Shown here piece by piece: positions 1 through 5,680 of a DNA stretch of 6,783 nt. The stretch comes from an uncultured Chlorobiota bacterium (lineage in GTDB: Bacteria; Bacteroidota; Kapaibacteriia; OLB7). A program made the position numbers and the translations under genes. The notes beneath the pieces were generated by a model that was not told the DNA's origin, made no database searches, and saw only the letters and a list, made by a program, of their open reading frames with translations. The stretch covers positions 1 through 6,783 of the forward strand of contig CAMLOB010000212.1 in the NCBI GenBank assembly GCA_946481475.1, given 5' to 3'. The number at the start of each line of letters is the position of its first letter. Position 1 is the stretch's first letter.

Positions 1-9
1 GCATTCATG

Positions 10-52
10 AAAATAAAAAACCGGATGCCGTTCCGGAGACCGGCATCCGGTT
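10..52 (-). terminator. Rho-independent terminator of the left minus-strand genes
   Basis: A perfect 12-bp inverted repeat (arms 19-30 and 41-52, loop 31-40) is followed, read on the minus strand, by a T-rich tract covering about 20 down to 10 (TTTTTTATTTT). This is the classic intrinsic terminator layout. It starts 22 bp after the stop codon of the 75-464 gene, so it ends that transcript and possibly the whole minus-strand series. The plus strand shows an A-tract before the hairpin and no T-run after it, so it acts in one direction. Confidence 0.93.
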
Positions 53-74
53 GACGCATGTCTCAGCCCGCCGT

Positions 75-464
75 TCAGGTCGCAACCATGTCGGGCAGAT
101 TCACAATCATGCCCCCCTGCGGGAAATGCAGGCTGACCCCGCCGATACTGTCAACGACGACCTCCACTGTCCCCTGCCCCTCATAGCGAAAATATGCATC
201 CACCCCGCGATAGCGGATGAGTCCTCCCCACGTACTCTCGGTCCAGGGAATATCGGGACTGGTAAACTCCGGCAGCTTCCTGTCCCCCAGATCGATAAAG
301 TTGATCTCCCCCATACCCGGAACGTTGATGTAGCAGTTCCCCCAGTTCTTGTAGGATATTTTGCCTCCGTTCGGGGGAATGGGATCGGGGGGGATCGGAC
401 GGACCTCCGGTCCTCCTGAAGTCAGTTCCCAGTGGTAGTTGTTGGTGACGGTTACGTCGTACAT
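75..464 (-). CDS. Small cytosolic beta-rich protein, possibly aegerolysin-like
   Basis: Encodes 129 residues with no signal peptide, lipobox or membrane segment. I chose the ATG at 464 because AGGAGG lies just upstream (469-474) and because the longer reading (start at 653) would run into the preceding lipoprotein gene and adds a sequence of poor quality. Visible layout: an N-terminal beta-type segment (MYDVTVTNNYHWEL), a proline-rich linker (PIPPDPIPPNGGK, about residues 24-36), an aromatic middle (NWGNCYINVPG), then a segment with F-x-D-L, IPW, TW and YEGQGTVEVVVD, and a hydrophobic tail of about 25 residues. The order of these patches (I/V-x-N near the start, then F-D-L, then PW/TW, then Y-x-G and GT-x-x-V-D) recalls aegerolysins, small beta-sandwich lipid-binding proteins. 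The usual WDCPWGS core is not intact and the tail is extra, so this remains a hypothesis. It is the last gene before the terminator and lies 107 bp after the lipoprotein gene. That it is a gene is fairly sure; its function is unknown. Confidence 0.8.
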   Translation of the reverse strand: MYDVTVTNNYHWELTSGGPEVRPIPPDPIPPNGGKISYKNWGNCYINVPGMGEINFIDLGDRKLPEFTSPDIPWTESTWGGLIRYRGVDAYFRYEGQGTVEVVVDSIGGVSLHFPQGGMIVNLPDMVAT

Positions 465-468
465 ACAG

Positions 469-474
469 CCTCCT
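469..474 (-). promoter_or_regulatory. Shine-Dalgarno AGGAGG
   Basis: Read on the minus strand, AGGAGG is followed by CTGT and the ATG at 464, a spacing of 4 nt. It decides the start of the 129-residue protein. It is the only strong SD in the window; the other starts have weak or no SD, so this gene may be translated more strongly or independently. Confidence 0.8.
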
Positions 475-571
475 GTAATGAATGTAAGGGATGACGGAAG
501 ACTCTTTCTCCCGTCTCGATTGAAGCATACGGCGTCGTGAGATTCTTTGCAGGCAGACGAAAAGGGGAGAT

Positions 572-1162
572 CTACTCCGGATACTCCCCCACAACGATCG
601 GCTCCCCCGGCTCGCCGAAGGCGTATCCGCGGATCGAGGCGATCAATCGCCACTCGGATTCACCCTGAACCAGGCAGGAGTTCGCCATGACCCTGATCCA
701 GCCGTAGCGGGCTTGCGCTCCGGTGTCGATCCTGAGACCGATGTATTCTCCTTCAGGATCGGTTCGCAGACCCGGCGTCAGAATCCAGTCGATCAGGTTG
801 TAGCGAGCCGAGGCCAGCGTCCTGCTGAAACCCGACCAGTAAGGATAGCCTTTGTGATTCAGGAACTGTTCCAGCTCGTTTGCCGGGCCGACGGTGTCTC
901 CCGGTTGCAGAGGTATGCGGTTTTCGGTTGTGAGAAGGAAACATCCCGGACGGGGATAGAATTCGAGGGAATGGGATGCTCCGCTGGGAGGTTGATCGGA
1001 AGTCATAGTGAACCGGTCATCCAGTTGGAAATCATACGCCCCGTCCCCGGTAAAATCCAGAAGGCGGGGGAACTCCGTCACCGGCTCATCCCCCGGCGCG
1101 ATGACGTCGCATGAGAGAAGGAAGAGGAGAGGGAGAAAAGCAAAAACGACGGATGGTTTCAT
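572..1162 (-). CDS. Predicted lipoprotein of unknown function
   Basis: Encodes 196 residues. I chose the ATG at 1162 because it places a typical lipoprotein signal peptide at the N terminus: MKPS, a hydrophobic core VVFAFLPLLFLL, and the lipobox LLSC with Cys18 as the lipidated residue. The alternative start at 1312 adds 50 low-quality residues read through the repeat cluster and buries the signal peptide. After the lipobox, residues 30-50 (LLDFTGDGAYDF) read like a report of a quantity on a beta-sheet protein. The C-terminal half holds EYIGLRIDTGAQARYGWIRV (about 139-158), a beta-hairpin pattern with YGWI seen in many surface or secreted proteins of the FCB group; the end is IVVGEYPE. The mature protein is expected to be anchored in the envelope. 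No clear SD precedes the start. It sits between the Asp-box protein and the 129-residue protein on the same strand and may share a transcript with them. I recognise no named family or catalytic motif. Confidence 0.85.
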   Translation of the reverse strand: MKPSVVFAFLPLLFLLSCDVIAPGDEPVTEFPRLLDFTGDGAYDFQLDDRFTMTSDQPPSGASHSLEFYPRPGCFLLTTENRIPLQPGDTVGPANELEQFLNHKGYPYWSGFSRTLASARYNLIDWILTPGLRTDPEGEYIGLRIDTGAQARYGWIRVMANSCLVQGESEWRLIASIRGYAFGEPGEPIVVGEYPE

Positions 1163-1231
1163 GGTGCGATAACGTTGATGCCGGTGAAAGCTGAAAGGGA
1201 GAAGATAAGCAGAAGAAGGAGATGGCGGAGA

Positions 1232-1259
1232 TGTCCCGTGCGCCGGATGAAACGGGACA
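1232..1259. repeat. Perfect 8-bp inverted repeat
   Basis: TGTCCCGT at 1232-1239 is the exact complement of ACGGGACA at 1252-1259, with a 12-nt loop. It lies between two minus-strand genes, 70 bp upstream of the lipoprotein start, and no T-run follows on the minus strand. It could fold in the leader RNA of the lipoprotein gene. Confidence 0.7.
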
Positions 1260-1316
1260 CGGATCGGACGGATTGAAGACGGATGAGCGCGGATCGGGGA
1301 GATCGTGCTCATCCGT
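1244..1316. repeat. Cluster of ACGGAT/ATCCGT short repeats
   Basis: CGGAT occurs at 1244, 1260, 1269, 1280 and 1290, most of them as ACGGAT and spaced about 9-11 bp apart, followed by the inverted copy ATCCGT at 1311-1316. From memory, arrays of the type ATCCGTG with about 10-bp spacing recur between genes of many environmental bacteria, and this looks like a degenerate member. Open frames through it give low-complexity peptides, so it is probably non-coding. Confidence 0.6.
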
Positions 1317-1320
1317 CTTC
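1275..1320. repeat. Perfect 14-bp inverted repeat
   Basis: GAAGACGGATGAGC at 1275-1288 is exactly complementary to 1307-1320, with an 18-nt loop that itself holds GATC on each side (1292-1295 and 1301-1304), so the stem can extend across a small internal loop. It begins 35 bp after the stop codon of the 1356-3347 gene on the minus strand. The position suits a transcription terminator or an mRNA 3'-end stabiliser, but no T-run follows on the minus strand, so it is not a standard intrinsic terminator. Confidence 0.8.
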
Positions 1321-1355
1321 CGGTTTCGTTTCTGCACGGCGGGTACGGAGTTCTT

Positions 1356-3347
1356 TTATCGGACGATGATCAGCGGCAGTTGATGGCGATCCTTCGCCCG
1401 TTCGATCACTACCAGATAGCGTCCTGCCGGGATACCTGACAGATCGACGTGTTGCCGGTGCGTTCCGGATGTGTAGAGCGTCTGATCCCACCGCATGATC
1501 TCCCCTCCCCCCATATCGATCAGCGCAATGGTCAGCCGTTCCGGTCCGGAGACCGACAGGATCAGTTCTGCCTGGTTATCTGCGATGTTCGGGGAGATCG
1601 AAGCGGCGAAGTCCATTCCCTTCCCTCGGCCGACCGAAGAGGAAGAAGTTGTTGTAAAGATGAGCACGCCGGTCTGTTGCGACGACCAGAGACTGGTGAC
1701 GCCGCCGGCGTTTCGCGCCCGGACCCGACCGTAGTAGGTTGTGTTGGCGGAAAGACCGGTCAGAAGGAAGGTGGTATCCTTGATGTCGTTGTAGGAAGAG
1801 ACGTTGATGAAGAATGTCGGCTCGATGCCGATCGCCAGATCGTATCCGGTCGCATCGGTGATGCGCGTCCAGCTCAGCCTCAGGTCGAGAGGCTGATCGG
1901 TCGCCCCCTGTTCCGGCGAAGTGAAGCCGGGCGTCGCCACGGTCACCCCCTCTCCTTGCGTCAGCAGATAGAGGACCACCGACCAGTCGCTCGTCAACTC
2001 GGCGTTGCGCGCCCGGACCCGTATGGCGTAGCGGACGTGCGGCTCCAGTTGCAGTTCCAGCGATGTCCCGCTCAGTCCGGTCTCCTCGATAAAGGGATCA
2101 TTGAAGACCTCGTGTGCCACGATGTTGTACTCGTAGGCGGTGTCCCCTACCTGCACATCATACATCGTCGCCCCCGCGACCGGCGTCCAGGAAAGAGTCG
2201 TCGTCAGCGGATGGTCGACGAAATTGTTGTTCGGCTTTGTGATGTGAGGGGCGACCAGCGTCTTCTCTCCCCGGTAGGCGATCGACCTGTTGAAGCTGCC
2301 GAGTGCAATCGCCTCGTCGACCGTCGGGTAGGCAATGTCCCGGAAGGTCGTGTATTCCGATGTCAGTTCCGATGGAGGCCACTCCTGATGCCAGCTTTCC
2401 CCCCCGTCGGTGGTGCGCAGAATCTTTGCGTAGCCTCCGACGCCGATGCCGTTCATCGGATCGGCAAAGTCGATGGCGAACAGACCGAACCGGAAGTCGA
2501 TGGCCGAATCGAGGACCGTCTCCCACGTGACGCCGCCGTCGGTCGATTTGCGGATGATGTCGTTCTCCGTATCCCCGACTCCGGTCCGTCTCCCTCCCAC
2601 ACTCCACAGCGTGGTCGGGTTGACGGCGGTAACCGACCGGATATCTTCCAGCGGTTCGACCGACCGGGCCCAGTTCTCCCCTCCGTCTTCGGTCCGGTAG
2701 AAGAAATCCTTTCCGATCTCCGCATCGTATGCCCGCATTCCCCAGACTTCCGGGGCAAGCACGTGGATGTCGCGGGCAAAGCGGGTGTTCGCAGGGTAGG
2801 GAACGGAGGTCCAGGTGATGCCGCCGTCGGTGGTCCGCAGCAGCGAATCGGTCGGTTCGGAACGGTTGATTGCGGCGATCACACCGTAGGTCCCGTCATA
2901 CATGTCGACGGCGACCAGACGGAGATCCCCGTAGGGGTTGAAACGCCGCCAGTTGGTTCCTCCGTCTTTGGTCATCAGCACATAGCTGAGCTTCTTCTGT
3001 GTCGTCCCTTCATAGAACGAGGTATCGCATATCGTCACGATGTGCCCGGCCGCGGCATAGGAGAGATCGACGGGACCATTTCCCCAGACCTGGTTGCCGG
3101 AGTTGTAGATCCGCTGCCATGTTCTCCCTCCGTCGGAACTGGTCTCTATAGCCGCCCCCGTTGCCAGAGCATAGCCTGCATCGGGAACGTAGTCGATGAC
3201 TTTCGGTACGTCGATGCTGTTGATCGATGAAGTCTCCCAGGTGATCTCCCAGCGGCCGGTGGTCTGCGACGGAAGGATGGAAGGGATCAGGAACATGATG
3301 AGAATCGGCAATGCCCACGGAAGGTGACGACGGAACGAACGGATCAT
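1356..3347 (-). CDS. Secreted Asp-box/FN3 protein with T9SS-like sorting domain
   Basis: Encodes 663 residues. I chose the ATG at 3347 because it begins a clean signal peptide: MIRSFRRHLP followed by a hydrophobic core WALPILIMFLIPSIL, with likely cleavage near residue 28 (PSQ). An upstream start at 3509 would add 54 polar residues. Residues about 30-360 hold six Asp-box motifs (70-77, 126-133, 172-179, 219-226, 268-275, 312-319; pattern S/T-x-D-G-G-x-x-W), the mark of BNR or Ycf48/sortilin-type beta-propellers. Two fibronectin III-like domains follow, about 366-463 and 472-566, both with LSW near the start and VRARNA near the end. A serine/threonine linker leads to a C-terminal domain (about 580-663) with the order of a type A sorting domain: SPN, L-x-V, then D-L-S-G-I-P-A-G-R-Y-L-V-V and a final IIVR. 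The usual YPNP opening is degenerate. Expected fate: export through Sec, then release or surface attachment by T9SS. No catalytic residues of a sialidase are evident; the propeller is more likely a binding or structural module. No SD is visible. First gene of the left minus-strand series. Confidence 0.93.
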   Translation of the reverse strand: MIRSFRRHLPWALPILIMFLIPSILPSQTTGRWEITWETSSINSIDVPKVIDYVPDAGYALATGAAIETSSDGGRTWQRIYNSGNQVWGNGPVDLSYAAAGHIVTICDTSFYEGTTQKKLSYVLMTKDGGTNWRRFNPYGDLRLVAVDMYDGTYGVIAAINRSEPTDSLLRTTDGGITWTSVPYPANTRFARDIHVLAPEVWGMRAYDAEIGKDFFYRTEDGGENWARSVEPLEDIRSVTAVNPTTLWSVGGRRTGVGDTENDIIRKSTDGGVTWETVLDSAIDFRFGLFAIDFADPMNGIGVGGYAKILRTTDGGESWHQEWPPSELTSEYTTFRDIAYPTVDEAIALGSFNRSIAYRGEKTLVAPHITKPNNNFVDHPLTTTLSWTPVAGATMYDVQVGDTAYEYNIVAHEVFNDPFIEETGLSGTSLELQLEPHVRYAIRVRARNAELTSDWSVVLYLLTQGEGVTVATPGFTSPEQGATDQPLDLRLSWTRITDATGYDLAIGIEPTFFINVSSYNDIKDTTFLLTGLSANTTYYGRVRARNAGGVTSLWSSQQTGVLIFTTTSSSSVGRGKGMDFAASISPNIADNQAELILSVSGPERLTIALIDMGGGEIMRWDQTLYTSGTHRQHVDLSGIPAGRYLVVIERAKDRHQLPLIIVR

Positions 3348-3406
3348 AACGATGATTGATGGTTGTGTGAATGATGTGATGGCTCGATTTCTATCGATAT
3401 GAGATC

Positions 3407-3421
3407 GGTTGTGAGACAACC
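3407..3421. repeat. Short palindrome upstream of the Asp-box gene
   Basis: GGTTGT and ACAACC flank a 3-nt centre (GAG), 60 bp upstream of the start of the minus-strand Asp-box gene. GGTTGTG also recurs at 3361-3367. It could be an operator or a small leader hairpin; with 6-bp arms it could also be chance. Confidence 0.35.
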
Positions 3422-3451
3422 CTGTCCTGATTTTGTTACGGGATTGGTGGA

Positions 3452-3491
3452 AAAACGATACCGGGGAGATTTCTCTCCCGGAATTCGTTTT
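3452..3491. repeat. Imperfect 40-bp palindrome
   Basis: Outer arms AAAACGA (3452-3458) and TCGTTTT (3485-3491) enclose inner arms CCGGG (3461-3465) and CCCGG (3477-3481), with GAGA/TCTC able to pair across a one-base bulge. Read in either direction a GC-rich hairpin is followed by a T-rich stretch, so it resembles a weak bidirectional terminator, although it lies between divergent genes where none is expected. A regulator binding site is the alternative. Confidence 0.5.
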
Positions 3492-3780
3492 GTATGTTGA
3501 TCTCATCATTTCTTGGCAACTTGCATCCGCCAGAGTTCCGGAATACAGTCATTGAGACTATGGCCGCTATGGGGGATAGAAGACAATGGAAGAGTGGGGA
3601 TACTGACACATCTCCGGACTCGTCTGCAACGACGGGTGATCGGAACATCCGAGGAAGGGGTCAGGATGAAGAGACTGGCGGTATAGGCCGTCTGATGCCG
3701 GAGGTGCCGTTCGCCGGGTTGTCGTCACCCTGCCCGTTGTCGCAAAGAGTTGACATTGAAGGATCCTGACAGAAAAGACT

Positions 3781-4143
3781 ATGCCGCAACTCATACCAAC
3801 TCCGTCGGTGATCGAAGCCGCCGGGAACAAGCCGAAGGTCATTGAAGAATACGTCGGCCGGGTCAATTCCGGCCACGAGAACGTGAGCGTTGCCCGGATG
3901 AGATCGCCCGAGGGGTGGGCGGAGCCGGGACAGCGACCGGACTTCACCGAGGTGACGCTCGTGCTCCGGGGGATGCTCCGCGTGGAGCATGAATCGGGAG
4001 TCATCGAAGTCCGCGAAGGTCAGGCTGTGGTGACCAACCCCGGGGAATGGGTCCGCTACAGCACACCGGGACCGGATGGGGCGGAGTACATCGCCCTCTG
4101 CCTCCCGGCATTTTCTCCGGAGACGGTGCATCGGGATGAGTAA
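3781..4143 (+). CDS. Small single-domain cupin protein
   Basis: Encodes 120 residues, cytosolic, one beta-barrel cupin domain covering about 35-110. I recognise the conserved block RSPEGWAEPGQ...F-x-E-x-T-x-V-L-x-G (41-64) and the later block GEWVRYSTP (88-96) with LPAFSPETVHRDE at the end, which together mark a conserved family of short cupins found in bacteria and archaea. The standard cupin motif 1, G-x5-H-x-H-x3-4-E, is altered: no histidine pair, only Gln51, Asp54 and Glu57. In motif 2 (G80 to about residue 94) the usual histidine is not present either. So a normal His-metal centre is unlikely; it may bind a small molecule without a metal or use other ligands. The ATG at 3781 has no close SD, but no better start exists because the family N terminus (VIEAAGNKPKVIEEY) begins right after it. 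Its stop overlaps the start of the permease gene by 8 nt, so the two are made together. The specific ligand is unknown. Confidence 0.93.
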   Translation: MPQLIPTPSVIEAAGNKPKVIEEYVGRVNSGHENVSVARMRSPEGWAEPGQRPDFTEVTLVLRGMLRVEHESGVIEVREGQAVVTNPGEWVRYSTPGPDGAEYIALCLPAFSPETVHRDE

Positions 4144-5446
4144 GGGAGCGGGCTCCACGCAACTGCAGCAGGTGGTCGGCCTGCCGGGGGCGGTCCTGCT
4201 GGGGCTCGGCTCGATGATCGGTACCGGACTCTTCATCAGTGTCGGAATTGGAGCGGAAGTTGCGGGGACGTGGGTGATTCCGGCAATTCTTCTGGCCGCT
4301 GCGGTGGCCGCATGCAACGGACTGAGCAGTGCGCAGCTTGCCGCAGCCCATCCGGTCAGCGGCGGGACCTATGAGTACGGCTATCGCTATCTGAACCCGA
4401 ACCTCGGATTTATGGCGGGCTGGACGTTCCTGATCGCCAAGTCGGCCTCGGCGGCGACGGCCGCGCTCGGCTTTTCCTCCTATCTGCTGACGGCGCTCGG
4501 CGGAAGGGGCGGCTACCGGATCCCGCTTGCACTCGGCATTGTGATCCTCTTCACATTGATCGTCCTTGCCGGTCTCCGCCGAAGCAACCAGATGAACGGA
4601 CTTCTCGTCGGCCTGACGCTGACGGCTCTTCTTCTGTTCGTTGTGCTCTGCTTCCCTGCGATCGATCCCGACTATCTTCCCTTTATCGGAACGGACGGCA
4701 TGTCGTCGTTCTCCTTCGGAGATTTCTTTCAAGCCACAGCCCTGATGTTTGTGGCTTACACCGGCTACGGCCGGGTCGCCACGCTGGGAGAGGAAGTACG
4801 GGAGCCGCGCCGGACGATTCCGCGTGCAGTGATCGCGGTTGTCCTCGCGACGATGTTTCTCTACGTTGTGGTTGCAGTCGTTGCCGTCGGTGGAATCGGT
4901 GCGGAGGCGTTCGGCGGGGCGACGCGGAATGGAGGTGCGCCGCTCGACACGGTAGCGCGGCTGACCGGACGGAAAGGATTGGTTCCGGTCCTGACGGTCG
5001 GGGCGATCACGGAGATGCTGGGTGTCCTTCTCAACCTGATCCTCGGTCTCTCCCGCGTCCTGATGGCGATGGGAAGGCGGGGAGACATGCCCCCGGCCCT
5101 GGCCCGGCTGAACCCGGCGGGAACGACGCCGGTTGCTGCGGTGATCGTCGTCGGTCTGGTTATCGGCGGCCTGACGCTGATCGGTGATGTGAAGACGACC
5201 TGGTCCTTCAGCGCCTTTGCCGTCCTGATCTACTACGGGATCACCAACTTCGCGGCGTTGCGGCTTCCCCGAAGCGAACGTCTCTATCCGACCTGGGTTC
5301 CGGGTGCCGGGCTTCTCAGTTGTCTTGTCCTTGCCTTCTTTGTCGAGCCGATGATCTGGTTGACCGGACTGGCGGTGATCACGGTCGGACTGTTCTGGCA
5401 AAGCTTCTTTCAACGGAAGTCCCGAGGTTCCGGGAGATCGGCGTAG
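4136..5446 (+). CDS. APC-superfamily amino acid permease
   Basis: Encodes 436 residues with about 12 hydrophobic segments, the usual size and layout of amino acid/polyamine/organocation transporters. Helix 1 carries GLGSMIGTGLF (23-33), the broken-helix glycine motif that in this family binds the carboxyl and amino groups of the substrate. Helix 6 and the loop after it carry AYTGYGRVATLGEEVREPRR (207-226) followed by TIPRA, the second hallmark of the family (a broken helix followed by an E-E-x-x-x-P-x-R signature). HPVSGGTYEYGYRYLNP (72-88) is also typical. It should sit in the inner membrane and carry amino acids or related amines in symport or exchange; the substrate cannot be read from the sequence. 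The ATG at 4136 lies inside the end of the cupin gene (4-base ATGA with TAA, 8-nt overlap), which points to translational coupling; a start at 4076 would add 20 basic residues and overlap the cupin by 68 nt. The C terminus is short and basic (RKSRGSGRSA). No clear terminator follows. Confidence 0.95.
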   Translation: MSKGAGSTQLQQVVGLPGAVLLGLGSMIGTGLFISVGIGAEVAGTWVIPAILLAAAVAACNGLSSAQLAAAHPVSGGTYEYGYRYLNPNLGFMAGWTFLIAKSASAATAALGFSSYLLTALGGRGGYRIPLALGIVILFTLIVLAGLRRSNQMNGLLVGLTLTALLLFVVLCFPAIDPDYLPFIGTDGMSSFSFGDFFQATALMFVAYTGYGRVATLGEEVREPRRTIPRAVIAVVLATMFLYVVVAVVAVGGIGAEAFGGATRNGGAPLDTVARLTGRKGLVPVLTVGAITEMLGVLLNLILGLSRVLMAMGRRGDMPPALARLNPAGTTPVAAVIVVGLVIGGLTLIGDVKTTWSFSAFAVLIYYGITNFAALRLPRSERLYPTWVPGAGLLSCLVLAFFVEPMIWLTGLAVITVGLFWQSFFQRKSRGSGRSA

Positions 5447-5517
5447 TACACATCCCGGACAAGAACTTCCGTGTTTGCGATTCCGTTCATCGGGTTCTCT
5501 GCAACGGTGTCGTTTTA

Positions 5518-5544
5518 CCACGAAGGCACCAAGGGCACGAAGAA
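5518..5544. repeat. Three tandem 9-bp units of the CACGAAGG type
   Basis: CCACGAAGG (5518-5526), CACCAAGGG (5527-5535) and CACGAAGAA (5536-5544) lie head to tail, and CACCACGG follows at 5546-5552. They are 72 bp after the permease stop in a spacer between convergent genes. From memory, near-identical arrays (ACCACGAAGGCACCAAGG and its complement) recur between genes of many unrelated environmental bacteria and are often wrongly translated as peptides containing HEGTKGTK. No coding role is supported here. Confidence 0.7.
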
Positions 5545-5595
5545 TCACCACGGAATCCTTTCACTCCATTATCAGCATTTGAATGACTGCCCTCT

Positions 5596-5640
5596 GGTCC
5601 TTAAAGCTCTTCTTCTCAGCGATATGCTTGAAGAAGGACC
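5596..5640. repeat. Inverted repeat between convergent genes
   Basis: GGTCCTT (5596-5602) pairs with AAGGACC (5634-5640), or CTTCTTC (5609-5615) pairs with GAAGAAG (5630-5636) extended by GGTC/GACC. It lies between the permease and the lipoprotein gene, where a bidirectional terminator would be useful, but no T-run follows on either strand. Weak support. Confidence 0.3.
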
Positions 5641-5680
5641 GGGCACATTTCCATCCTTCCGCTCCATATTTCCTGCGACT

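Larger units (their letters stand above)
3348..3780. other. Divergent intergenic region of 433 bp
   Basis: It separates the minus-strand Asp-box gene from the plus-strand cupin gene and should hold both promoters. I see no convincing gene: the open frames here give low-complexity, arginine- and proline-rich peptides with no SD. Visible items are a 15-bp palindrome at 3407-3421, an imperfect 40-bp palindrome at 3452-3491, and an exact TTGACA at 3750-3755 with no acceptable -10 box at normal spacing. I could not place either promoter with confidence. The 29-bp stretch before the cupin start has GAAGGA at 3758-3763, too far from the ATG for a normal SD. Confidence 0.7.

Noticed and set aside
75..653. 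Longer 192-residue version of the left-end gene
   Set aside because: The extra 63 residues overlap the end of the lipoprotein gene and read poorly, while AGGAGG directly precedes the ATG at 464.
1244..1316. CRISPR-like array
   Set aside because: Units are about 6 bp at 9-16 bp spacing, with no constant repeat-spacer structure and no cas gene in the window.
1449..3230. 593-residue plus-strand frame opposite the Asp-box gene
   Set aside because: Low-quality arginine-, valine- and glycine-rich sequence with no domain; it is the antisense of a gene with signal peptide, Asp-boxes and FN3 domains.
3494..3769. 91-residue plus-strand frame just upstream of the cupin
   Set aside because: No SD, low-complexity product and no recognisable motif; better treated as intergenic.
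5427..5460. Terminator directly at the permease stop
   Set aside because: Only a 6-bp CCGGGA/TCCCGG pairing with a large loop containing the stop codon and no T-run after it.
4001..5551. 516-residue minus-strand frame opposite the permease
   Set aside because: Its product is almost entirely R, G, D, Q, P and H, the usual shadow of a GC-rich membrane-protein gene; the plus-strand frame has clear APC motifs.
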